Source of the DNA: DATCLS01 sp035265325
GTDB taxonomy: Bacteria; Actinomycetota; Acidimicrobiia; Acidimicrobiales; VFJN01
Assembly: GCA_035265325.1 (NCBI GenBank)
Contig: DATFOS010000103.1
Span: forward strand, 1 to 16,495
Length of the DNA stretch: 16,495 bases
Reading direction: 5' to 3'
The position numbers and the translations under genes are program-made. Positions 5,086 to 12,526 of the stretch are shown here, piece by piece (within the stretch, counting starts at the first letter, position 1; the number at the start of each line of letters is the position of its first letter). The notes beneath the pieces are model-generated. The model had not been told where the DNA came from, made no database searches, and saw only the letters and a program-made list of their open reading frames with translations.

Positions 5086-7416
5086 ATGGCGCTCCACGAG
5101 ACCAACGACGGTCCCGCCGGCGGGCACGACCTGCTGTCCGGGCTCAATCCGGTGCAGTCCGACGCGGTCACCCACGCCGAGGGGCCGCTGCTCGTCGTCG
5201 CCGGCGCCGGGTCGGGCAAGACCCGGGTCCTCACGCACCGCATCGGCCACCTCATCAAGGAGGAGGGGGTCAGCCCCTTCGAGATCCTGGCGATCACCTT
5301 CACCAACAAGGCGGCCGACGAGATGAAGCAGCGCGTCGCCGCCCTCGTGGGGCCGGTGGCGCAGAAGATGTGGGTGTCGACGTTCCACGCCGCCTGCGTC
5401 CGCATCCTGCGGCGCGACGCCGACAAGCTCGGGTACCCGCGGGCGTTCACGATCTACGACCAGTCCGACGCCGTCCGGCTGGCCGGCTACGTCATCCGCG
5501 ACCTGGGCCTCGACACCAAGCGGTTCCCGCCCCGGTCGGTCCACGCCTCGATCAGCGCCGCCAAGAACGACGGCCTCGACGCCGCGGCCTACACCGCCCG
5601 GGCCGGCAACCTGTTCGAGCGCAAGATCGCCGAGGTGTTCACCGAGTACCAGGCCCGCCTGCACCGGGCCGGCTCGATGGACTTCGACGACCTGCTCACC
5701 CAAGCCCTCCGCCTCTTACGTGAGCACCCCGACGTCCTCCAGCACTACCAGCGCCGCTTCCGCCACATCCTCGTCGACGAGTACCAGGACACGAACAGCG
5801 TCCAGAACGAGCTCGTCCTCCTCCTCGCCGCCGACCACCGCAACGTCTGCGTCGTCGGCGACCAGGATCAATCGATCTATGCCTTTCGGGGCGCCGACAT
5901 GCGGAACATCGTGGAGTTCGAGGACGCGTTCCCCGACACGACCGTGGTGTTGCTCGAGCAGAACTACCGGTCGACCCAGACGATCCTCGACGCCGCCAAC
6001 GCGGTCATCGCCAACAACATGGGTCGCAAGCCCAAGGAGTTGTGGACCGACCAGGGCGCCGGCGAGAAGATCGTCCGCTACCACGCCGACGACGAGATCG
6101 ACGAGGCGTCGTACATCACCCGCGAGATGACCCGGCTGCACGACGGCGGGTCGGTCCACTGGGGCGACATCGCCGTCTTCTACCGCACCAACGCCCAGAG
6201 CCGCGTGCTGGAAGAGCAGCTCATGCGGGTCGGCATCCCGTACAAGGTCGTCGGCGGCACCCGGTTCTACGACCGCAAGGAAGTGAAGGACGCCGTCGCC
6301 TACCTACGGGCGGTGGTCAACCCGGTCGACGAGGTGTCGATCAAGCGGGTCCTCAACGAGCCCAAGCGGGGCGTCGGCACCACCACCGTCGGCAAGCTCG
6401 ACGCCTGGGCGACGGCCCGCGGGCTGGCGTTCATCGACGCCCTCCGCCGGGCGGCCGAGGCGGGCGTCACCGGCAAGGCCAACAAGGGCATCGCCGACTT
6501 CCTCGGACTCCTCGACGGGCTGGGCGACCTGACCCAGGGCGGCCCCGGCCCCCTGCTACAGGCGCTGCTCCAGCGGTCCGGCTACATCGACGCGCTCGAG
6601 GCCGAGCGCACCATCGAGTCCGAGGGCCGCCTCGAGAACCTGGCCGAGTTGGCGGGCGCCGCCCACGACTTCGAGTCGATCGGCGAGTTCCTCGAGCAGA
6701 TCAGCCTCGTCGCCGACACCGACCAGATGGACGACGACCCCTCGACCGTCGTCCTCATGACCCTGCACTCGGCCAAGGGCCTCGAGTTCCCGGTGGTCTT
6801 CCTCATCGGGCTGGAGGACGGGGTGTTCCCGCACCTCCGCTCGCTCACCGAGCCGGCCCAGCTGGAGGAGGAGCGCCGCCTCGCCTACGTGGGCATCACC
6901 CGGGCGCGGCGCCGGCTCTACCTGTCCCACGCCTGGAGCCGCTCGCTGTTCGGCGGCACGCAGTACAACCCGCCGAGCCGGTTCCTCGACGAGATCCCGG
7001 CCGCGCTGGTCACCGATGTCGAGGGCCACCGGCGGGCCAGCCGCAGCGGCCGGGGCTACGGCGGCGGGTACGGGCCGGGCTCGGCCGGCGGCGGGTACCG
7101 CAGCCGCGAGCGCGATACCGACGGCGGGCACGGCGGCACCTGGGGCCGCGGCGACGGCTCCGGCGGGCGGTCGCTGTCCGTCGGTGCCGGGCGCGAGCGC
7201 ATCGTCGACGCCGCTCTGACGCCCCGCCCACCGCAGCGCAGCGGCGCGGAGGACCTCGGGCTCGAGGTCGGCGACGACGTCCGCCACAAGGTGTTCGGCG
7301 AGGGCGTGATCCTCGAGCTGTCCGGCCGCCCCGGCAAAACCGAGGCGCTGGTCCGCTTCCGCGACGCCGGCGAGAAGCGCCTCCTGCTCAGCTGGGCCCC
7401 GCTCGAGAAGACCTGA
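5086..7416 (+). CDS. pcrA: ATP-dependent DNA helicase PcrA/UvrD1 (superfamily 1A)
   Basis: This 776-residue 3'-5' DNA helicase acts in excision repair and in clearing stalled polymerase. All SF1A motifs are present: Q-motif LNPVQSDAV (20-28), Walker A GAGSGKT (40-46), motif Ia FTNKAADEM (72-80), Walker B DEYQDTN (231-237), motif III VVGDQDQSIYAFRGAD (256-271), motif IV QNYRST (292-297), motif V TLHSAKGLEF (559-568) and motif VI YVGITRARRRLYL (601-613). A Gly/Arg/Tyr-rich linker (about 650-697) leads to a Tudor-like C-terminal domain (about 724-776, including VGDDVRHKVFGEGVI), which in PcrA/UvrD1 contacts RNA polymerase. Length matches mycobacterial UvrD1. The ATG at 5086 is preferred because of the promoter position, and ATG 5074 would add four residues. 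A single TTA leucine codon at 5716-5718 is unusual in DNA this GC-rich. Confidence 0.96.
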   Translation: MALHETNDGPAGGHDLLSGLNPVQSDAVTHAEGPLLVVAGAGSGKTRVLTHRIGHLIKEEGVSPFEILAITFTNKAADEMKQRVAALVGPVAQKMWVSTFHAACVRILRRDADKLGYPRAFTIYDQSDAVRLAGYVIRDLGLDTKRFPPRSVHASISAAKNDGLDAAAYTARAGNLFERKIAEVFTEYQARLHRAGSMDFDDLLTQALRLLREHPDVLQHYQRRFRHILVDEYQDTNSVQNELVLLLAADHRNVCVVGDQDQSIYAFRGADMRNIVEFEDAFPDTTVVLLEQNYRSTQTILDAANAVIANNMGRKPKELWTDQGAGEKIVRYHADDEIDEASYITREMTRLHDGGSVHWGDIAVFYRTNAQSRVLEEQLMRVGIPYKVVGGTRFYDRKEVKDAVAYLRAVVNPVDEVSIKRVLNEPKRGVGTTTVGKLDAWATARGLAFIDALRRAAEAGVTGKANKGIADFLGLLDGLGDLTQGGPGPLLQALLQRSGYIDALEAERTIESEGRLENLAELAGAAHDFESIGEFLEQISLVADTDQMDDDPSTVVLMTLHSAKGLEFPVVFLIGLEDGVFPHLRSLTEPAQLEEERRLAYVGITRARRRLYLSHAWSRSLFGGTQYNPPSRFLDEIPAALVTDVEGHRRASRSGRGYGGGYGPGSAGGGYRSRERDTDGGHGGTWGRGDGSGGRSLSVGAGRERIVDAALTPRPPQRSGAEDLGLEVGDDVRHKVFGEGVILELSGRPGKTEALVRFRDAGEKRLLLSWAPLEKT

Positions 7417-7461
7417 GCGTCTCGCACCGATCGCTCCGCGAGGAATCCGAGGGCTTGCCAC

Positions 7462-7578
7462 CCGTCCGTCGCCGCCGTGGGGAACCATGTCGGGGCGGAC
7501 GGCGTCTGGACAGGTGACGCCCCGCCGCCCGGCTGGCGTGACAGCCGGTCGCGGTGGGAAGTGACACACCGCAGGAGG
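7462..7578 (+). promoter_or_regulatory. Structured 5' leader of the L,D-transpeptidase gene (candidate cis-regulatory RNA)
   Basis: Four perfect stems follow one another up to the ribosome site: 7462-7468/7496-7502 (CCGTCCG/CGGACGG), 7501-7506/7516-7521 (GGCGTC/GACGCC), 7529-7534/7543-7548 (CCGGCT/AGCCGG) and 7551-7556/7567-7572 (GCGGTG/CACCGC). The last abuts AGGAGG at 7573-7578. A competing stem, CGGGGCG (7491-7497) with CGCCCCG (7518-7524), would exclude the first two. GGAATCCGAGG upstream (7442-7452), GTGGGGAACC inside the first loop and GACAGC near the end echo conserved pieces of the ydaO/yuaA c-di-AMP riboswitch, which often precedes actinobacterial wall-remodelling genes. The canonical GGGGUGAAU and CAGCUAAC segments are not seen, so the family is uncertain. 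Confidence 0.42.
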
Positions 7579-7586
7579 AAACCCGG

Positions 7587-8525
7587 GTGAGCGATCATCT
7601 GAACACCCAGCGTGACGACATGCGGCTCTTCCGATCGTGTCGGCGGGTCACCGCCGTCCTGATGGTGGCCGTCCTCGCCGCCGGCGCCGGGGCCGCCTGC
7701 GCCGACGAGTCCGAACTGCCGGCGGCCCGGTCCGCCGGGACCACGTCGACCACCGCGGCCGCAGCCGGGGAGGGCGCGGACGAGCGGGCCTCGACGACCA
7801 CGACGGCCGCTCCCACCACCACCGCAACCACGGCGCCGACCACGACCGAGGCGCCGACCACCACGGCGCCACCGACGACGGTCCCGCCGACCACGACGAC
7901 GACCGCCCCACCCGACCCGGGTGCCGACGGCACGCTCGAGCTGAACGACACGGGCGAGTCCGTGTCCCGCCTCCAGCAGCGGCTGAGCGACATCGGCTAC
8001 TGGCTCGGGGAGGGCGACGGTAGCTACGGCCAGCTCACCCGCCAGGCCGTGATGGCGTTCCAGAAGGCCGAAGGTCTGAGCCGCGACGGCGTCGCCGGCC
8101 CGCAGACGCAACAGCGGCTCGCCACGGCCTCCCGCCCGGCGGCCCGCACGACGTCGGGCAACCTGCTCGAGATCGACCTCCGGCGCCAGATCCTCTTCGT
8201 CATCCAGAACGGCCAGGTCCAGTGGGTGTTCAACACCTCGACCGGCAACAGCGAGACCTACACCAGCTCGACCGGCGGCTCGGCGGTCGCCGCCACGCCG
8301 CCGGGCACGTTCACGATCAACCGGGAGATCGACGGCGTGCGCCACGCCCCACTCGGCGACCTGTACCGGCCGAAGTACTTCAACGGCGGCATCGCCGTGC
8401 ACGGCTCCGGCAGCATCCCGGCGACGCCCGCCTCGCACGGCTGCGCCCGCGTCACCAACGCCGCCATGGACCTCCTGTGGGGCAGCGGCGTGGCCCCGAT
8501 CGGCACCACGGTCGTCGTGTACTGA
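7587..8525 (+). CDS. Secreted L,D-transpeptidase with peptidoglycan-binding domain (YkuD family)
   Basis: The product is 312 residues from GTG 7587. This start is set by AGGAGG at 7573-7578, eight bases upstream. ATG 7620, at residue 12, is an alternative. Basic residues followed by VTAVLMVAVLAAGAGAA (21-37) form an export signal ending at Cys38. The sequence before the Cys is GAA, a poor lipobox, so lipidation is uncertain. A Thr/Pro/Ala linker (about 51-111) spans the wall. Residues about 117-180 form a PG_binding_1 domain (SVSRLQQRLSDIGYW and QAVMAFQKAEGLSRDGVAGP). The catalytic YkuD domain (about 192-312) contains His272 in AVHGSGS and the signature SHGCARVTN with Cys286 as nucleophile. 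Such enzymes form 3-3 cross-links or attach proteins to the wall outside the membrane. Confidence 0.92.
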   Translation: MSDHLNTQRDDMRLFRSCRRVTAVLMVAVLAAGAGAACADESELPAARSAGTTSTTAAAAGEGADERASTTTTAAPTTTATTAPTTTEAPTTTAPPTTVPPTTTTTAPPDPGADGTLELNDTGESVSRLQQRLSDIGYWLGEGDGSYGQLTRQAVMAFQKAEGLSRDGVAGPQTQQRLATASRPAARTTSGNLLEIDLRRQILFVIQNGQVQWVFNTSTGNSETYTSSTGGSAVAATPPGTFTINREIDGVRHAPLGDLYRPKYFNGGIAVHGSGSIPATPASHGCARVTNAAMDLLWGSGVAPIGTTVVVY

Positions 8526-8610
8526 CGCGTCGGCGGCGGCGGGTGTTCGGGGGGTTGGCGAGGTCGAGATCATGATGATGATGATCGGCCCGGTTCCGGG
8601 GGTGGACCGG

Positions 8611-8658
8611 TAGCCTCGGCGGCGTCCTCGGCCTGGCCGTGTTCCGACCGACCGGAGG
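8611..8658 (+). promoter_or_regulatory. mnhA promoter -10 and Shine-Dalgarno site
   Basis: TAGCCT at 8611-8616 followed by CGGCGG resembles the TACACTCGGCC element of the guaB/guaB3 promoters and would start transcription near 8623. GGAGG at 8654-8658 is then six bases before CTG 8665. The frame is closed upstream by TAG at 8611-8613 and has no ATG, GTG or TTG between that stop and 8665, so this ribosome site decides the start of mnhA. Confidence 0.45.
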
Positions 8659-8664
8659 TCCGTC

Positions 8665-11451
8665 CTGCTCGCCCTGCTCGCCCTGCATGCCATCGCGGGC
8701 CTCGCCGCCGTCGCTCTGGCCGGGCGGCTCGGGCGCCGGGCCTTCCTCCTGGGGCTGGTGGGCCCGCTGGCGACGGTGGGATGGGCTGCACTCCACGCCG
8801 GACGGGTGCTGGACGGCGAGGTCCTGGAGGAGCACGCCACGTGGGTCGGCGCGCTCGGCCTCGGGCTCGACGTGCGCCTGGACGGCTTCGGGCTGGTCAT
8901 GGTGGCGCTGGTGTCGGGCGTCGGCGCGGTCGTGTTCGCCTACGCCCTGGCCTACTTCCGCCGCTCCACCCGGGCCGTCGGGCGGCTCGGCGGCCTGCTC
9001 ACGCTGTTCTCCGGGGCGATGCTCGGGCTTGTCCTGGCCGACAACCTGCTGCTGCTCTACGCCTGCTGGGAGCTGACGTCGGTCACGTCGTACCTACTCA
9101 TCGGCAACACCGACCGCGACCCCGAGGCCCGGGGCGCGGCGTTGCACGCCCTGCTGGTGACCGGGGCCGGCGGGCTGGCGCTGCTGGGCGGGTTCGTCCT
9201 GCTGGGCGAGTCCGCCGGGACCTACCGGCTCAGCGCCCTGCTCGACGCCCCGCCCACCGGCGGCGTGGCGACGGCTGGGCTGGTCCTCGTCCTGGTCGGG
9301 GCGTTCACGAAGTCGGCCCAGTACCCGTTCCACAGCTGGCTGCCCGGCGCGATGGTCGCCCCGACGCCGGTCAGCGCGTACCTCCACTCGGCGGCGATGG
9401 TGAAGGCCGGCGTCTACCTCGTCGGGCGGTTCGCCCCCGCGGTGGCCGGCATCGGGCCGTGGCGGCCCCTGATCGTCGTGGTCGGCCTGACCACGATGGT
9501 CGGCGGCGGGCTACGGGCGCTGCGGCGCTACGACCTCAAGCAGCTCCTGGCCTTCGGTACCGTCAGCCAGCTGGGCTTCCTGGTCGTGCTGTTCGGGCTC
9601 GGGAAGCCCGAGCTCGCGGTCGCCGGGTGCACCCTCCTCCTCGCCCACGGGGCGTTCAAGGCGGCGCTGTTCATGGTCGTCGGCATCGTCGACCACCAGG
9701 CCGGCACCCGTGACATGCGCCGCCTGCCGCGCCTCGGGGCCGGCTGGGGGCCGACGAAGGTCGTCGCCGTCGTCAGCGCCGCCTCGATGGCGGGGCTGCC
9801 CCCGCTGGCCGGCTTCATCGCCAAGGAGGAGGCGTACACCGCCCTCCTCCACGGGTCGGCGGGCGACCGGGTCGTGCTCGCGGGCGTCGTCGCCGGGTCG
9901 GTCCTCACGATGGCGTACAGCCTGCGGTTCGTGTCGGCGCTGCTGCGCCCCACCCCGGTCGTCCCGGTCACGGCGGCGGCCCGCGCCGGCCACGAGGTGC
10001 GGGCGGCCTCCCACCCGGAGGCCGTGGCGGCCGAGCCCCCGTCGACCATCCCGCCCGCCGCCGAGCCTCCCGGGACGGCCGGGGCACCCGCCGACGGGAC
10101 GCCTGCGGCGGGGATCCCTGGGGTGGCGGCGGCCGCGTCGGCGCGCGTCGCGGGCACGCCGGCGGTGGTTGCGGCCGGACCGGTCCCCGTCGCCGAGCCG
10201 CGTGGGGCGGGGACTCGCGCATCGACCACGGCCGCAGTGGGCGAGGTCGCCGACGGGCAGGGCGGGGTGGAGGCCCGGGTGGACGCGGAAACGCCCGGCG
10301 GGCAGAGCGCCGGGGTGGACGGCGGTGCGGGAGCCGGCGGCGCGGGTGTGCCGGCGCCGGCGTGGGGGTTCCTGGCGCCGGCGTGGCTGCTGGCGCTGGT
10401 CACGGTGGGGTTCGGGCTGGTGCCGGCGCCTTACTCCGCCCTCGTGGACGCCGGCGCCCACGCGCTCGACGGTGCCGCCCATGCCCACCTCGCCCTGTGG
10501 CACGGGCTCGGGACGCCGCTCCTGCTCAGCGCCGTGACGATCGCCGCCGGCGCCGGGATGTTCCTCGCGCGGCGGCCCGTGGCGACCGTGCAGGCGGCCC
10601 TCGCGCCGCAGGCCAGCGCACTCGGAGCCTACGAGGCGTCCGTCCGCGGGCTCACGCGGTTCGCCCAGCGGGCCACCCGCATCTCGCAGCCCGGGTCGCT
10701 GCCGGTCTACCTGTCGGTGATCGTCCTCACGGCGGTCGTCGTGCCCGGCCTCGGCCTCGTGTTCGGTGCCGGCGGCTGGTCGGGCTGGCCCGAGCTGGTG
10801 GGGGAGCCGGCCTACGTCCCGGCGGCGGCGCTGCTCGTGGGCGGGGCCGTGGCGGCGGCCTTCGCCACCCGGCGCTTCACCGCCGCCCTGCTGCTCGGCG
10901 TCGTCGGCTACGGCATGGCGCTGCTGTTCGTGATCATGGGCGCCCCGGACCTGGCGCTCACCCAGTTCGCCATCGAGACGCTGTCGGTGGTCATGTTCCT
11001 GCTGGTCCTCAGGCGGCTGCCCGACGCGTTCCAGCCCCGCGGCCCCTCGCCGGCGCGCTGGGCCCGGATGGCGGTGGGGGCCACGGTGGCGGCGTTCGTG
11101 TTCGTGCTCGCCCTGGCCACGGGCCAGGCCCGGACGGCCGAGCCCCGGTCCGGCGAGATGGTGGAGCGGGCCTACGAGGACGGCGGCGGCCACAACGTCG
11201 TGAACGTGATCCTCGTCGAGTTCCGGGGGTTCGACACCCTGGGCGAGGTCACCGTGCTGGCCGTCGCCGCGGTCGGCACCACCGCCATCGCCCGGGCCGG
11301 CCGCCGCCCGCCGGGCGCCCGAGCCGCCGAGGCGCCGACCGCCGGCGGGGCCGGTGGGCCCGGAGCGGCCGCCGGACGGGACGAGGACGCCGGGGACGAA
11401 CCAGGCGAGCCGGGTGCCGGCGGCGACGACGTCGTGGGGGTAAGGCGGTGA
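8665..11451 (+). CDS. mnhA: Mrp/Mnh Na+/H+ antiporter subunit A
   Basis: This is the large ND5-like subunit of the Mrp antiporter, 928 residues from CTG 8665. The next in-frame GTG, at 8758, would delete the first helix (VLLALLALHAIAGLAAVALA), which is conserved in MnhA. Proton-path residues are in place: Glu136 in CWELTSVTSYLLIG, Lys216 and His223 in KSAQYPFHSWLPGAM, and His241 and Lys247 in YLHSAAMVKAG. The DUF4040/MbhD part (VGYGMALLFVIMGAPDLALT) and the MbhE-like part (NVVNVILVEFRGFDTLGE) follow near the C-terminus, as in normal MnhA. Between the ND5 core (ends about 426) and the helix at WGFLAPAWLLALV (567) lies an Ala/Gly/Pro-rich insert of about 140 residues. A Gly/Asp-rich tail ends the protein. 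It overlaps mnhB by GTGA. Confidence 0.94.
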   Translation: MLALLALHAIAGLAAVALAGRLGRRAFLLGLVGPLATVGWAALHAGRVLDGEVLEEHATWVGALGLGLDVRLDGFGLVMVALVSGVGAVVFAYALAYFRRSTRAVGRLGGLLTLFSGAMLGLVLADNLLLLYACWELTSVTSYLLIGNTDRDPEARGAALHALLVTGAGGLALLGGFVLLGESAGTYRLSALLDAPPTGGVATAGLVLVLVGAFTKSAQYPFHSWLPGAMVAPTPVSAYLHSAAMVKAGVYLVGRFAPAVAGIGPWRPLIVVVGLTTMVGGGLRALRRYDLKQLLAFGTVSQLGFLVVLFGLGKPELAVAGCTLLLAHGAFKAALFMVVGIVDHQAGTRDMRRLPRLGAGWGPTKVVAVVSAASMAGLPPLAGFIAKEEAYTALLHGSAGDRVVLAGVVAGSVLTMAYSLRFVSALLRPTPVVPVTAAARAGHEVRAASHPEAVAAEPPSTIPPAAEPPGTAGAPADGTPAAGIPGVAAAASARVAGTPAVVAAGPVPVAEPRGAGTRASTTAAVGEVADGQGGVEARVDAETPGGQSAGVDGGAGAGGAGVPAPAWGFLAPAWLLALVTVGFGLVPAPYSALVDAGAHALDGAAHAHLALWHGLGTPLLLSAVTIAAGAGMFLARRPVATVQAALAPQASALGAYEASVRGLTRFAQRATRISQPGSLPVYLSVIVLTAVVVPGLGLVFGAGGWSGWPELVGEPAYVPAAALLVGGAVAAAFATRRFTAALLLGVVGYGMALLFVIMGAPDLALTQFAIETLSVVMFLLVLRRLPDAFQPRGPSPARWARMAVGATVAAFVFVLALATGQARTAEPRSGEMVERAYEDGGGHNVVNVILVEFRGFDTLGEVTVLAVAAVGTTAIARAGRRPPGARAAEAPTAGGAGGPGAAAGRDEDAGDEPGEPGAGGDDVVGVRR

Positions 11452-12002
11452 GGCGGTCACTCATCGTCGACACGTCCGTGCACGTGGTGTTCCACAGCGT
11501 GCTCGTGCTGTCGGTGTACCTGCTGTTCTCGGGGCACAACCAGCCCGGTGGCGGCTTCGCCGGCGGGCTGGTGGCCGGTGCCGCCGTGGGCCTGCGCTAC
11601 ATCGCCGGCGGGATCGACGCGGTGCGGGCGGCTTCCCCGGTCCGGGCGTGGACGATCCTCGGCGGCGGCCTGCTGGTGGCGACTGTGACGGCGGCGGCGC
11701 CGCTGCTGATCGGCGAGCCGGTCCTGCACAGCGCCCAGGCCGACTGGCACCTCCCCGTGTTCGGGGACCTCCACGTCACCACCGCCACGATCTTCGACGC
11801 CGGCGTCTACCTGGTCGTGGTCGGCCTGGTCCTCATGGTGTTCGAGGCGTTCGGCGACGACCCCGAGGACGACCCGCTCGTCGAGGACGACGAGGATGAC
11901 GGCGGCGACGAGGCCGAGGCGGACGTCACGGTCGGCCACCTCGCCGGCGAGCGACCCGAGCGCCTCCGCGGCGCGCGGGTGATGCCCGGGACGCCGGGAT
12001 GA
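11448..12002 (+). CDS. mnhB: Mrp/Mnh Na+/H+ antiporter subunit B
   Basis: The product is 184 residues from GTG 11448, which overlaps the mnhA stop as GTGA. The family core is clear: the N-terminal helix VHVVFHSVLVLSVYLLFSGH (11-30) runs into the hallmark HNQPGGGFAGGL (30-41). Two more helices and FDAGVYLVVVGLVLMVFEAF (116-135) follow. Subunit B is a multi-helix membrane component of the hetero-oligomeric antiporter. After residue 136 there is an acidic cluster (DDPEDDPLVEDDEDDGGDEA, 137-156) and an Arg-rich end, making it longer than the usual ~140 residues. It overlaps mnhC by ATGA. Confidence 0.93.
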   Translation: MRRSLIVDTSVHVVFHSVLVLSVYLLFSGHNQPGGGFAGGLVAGAAVGLRYIAGGIDAVRAASPVRAWTILGGGLLVATVTAAAPLLIGEPVLHSAQADWHLPVFGDLHVTTATIFDAGVYLVVVGLVLMVFEAFGDDPEDDPLVEDDEDDGGDEAEADVTVGHLAGERPERLRGARVMPGTPG

Positions 12003-12526
12003 GCGTCCTCCTGGCCGGGGTGGCCGCCACCCTGTTCGGCGTCGGGACGTACCTGGTCCTGCAGCGCCAGCTCAGCCGCATCGTCATCGGCGTCGGGCTC
12101 ATGGGCCACGGCGCCAACGTGCTGTTCGTGATCGCGGCCGGCGCCCGGGGCCGGCCGGCCTTCACCGGCCGCGGCGGCGGCCCCACCACCGACCCGCTGC
12201 CCCAGGCGATGGCGCTGACCGGCATCGTCATCACGTTCGCGGTCACGGCGTTCCTGCTGGCCCTCGCCTACCGCAGCTGGATGGTCACGCACGACGACGA
12301 GGTCGAGGACGCCATCGAGGACCGGCTCGTCGGCCGCCAGCCCCACCAGGAGACCGGCGGCCCCCTCAGCGACATGGACCCCGACGGCGGCGGCCTGGCG
12401 GACCCCGACGTCATGACGGAGGCCCGGACCCCGGCCCCCGCCGAGCCCCACGCATCCGTCGGGGGCACCGAGGCGGCCGGGACCGCCGGGGCCCCCGGGG
12501 CGACCGGGGCGGAGGGCTCCGGATGA
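11999..12526 (+). CDS. mnhC: Mrp/Mnh Na+/H+ antiporter subunit C (NuoK-like)
   Basis: The 175-residue protein starts at ATG 11999 within the mnhB stop. Three helices typical of NuoK/MnhC are visible: 3-21, 28-48 (IVIGVGLMGHGANVLFVIAA) and 69-95. The conserved DPLPQAMALTGIVI lies at 65-78. MnhC normally ends soon after the third helix, at about 110-115 residues. Here about 80 further residues (96-175) form an acidic then Ala/Gly/Pro-rich hydrophilic tail, predicted to be disordered. The last codons overlap mnhD by ATGA. Confidence 0.93.
   Translation: MSVLLAGVAATLFGVGTYLVLQRQLSRIVIGVGLMGHGANVLFVIAAGARGRPAFTGRGGGPTTDPLPQAMALTGIVITFAVTAFLLALAYRSWMVTHDDEVEDAIEDRLVGRQPHQETGGPLSDMDPDGGGLADPDVMTEARTPAPAEPHASVGGTEAAGTAGAPGATGAEGSG

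Noticed and set aside
4998..5450. N-terminal extension of the dehydrogenase-like protein into pcrA
   Set aside because: The frame is open up to 5450, but GTG 4997 has an AAGGA site eight bases upstream, and the extension would lie antisense to the pcrA start.
6042..7517. Plus-strand 491-codon frame overlapping pcrA in another frame
   Set aside because: It is Arg/Pro-rich with no motifs, whereas the pcrA frame holds helicase motifs through to its stop.
7737..7919. Repetitive ACC/ACG-rich DNA as a possible satellite or recombination repeat
   Set aside because: It is explained by the Thr/Pro linker of the transpeptidase and is in frame throughout.
7056..8900. 614-codon minus-strand open frame across pcrA, the leader, the transpeptidase and mnhA
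   Set aside because: It crosses three well-supported plus-strand genes and their regulatory spacers. The translation is low-complexity.
9511..11460. 649-codon minus-strand open frame opposite mnhA
   Set aside because: The composition is Arg/Gly/Asp/His-rich with no domain, and MnhA on the opposite strand carries all its conserved residues.
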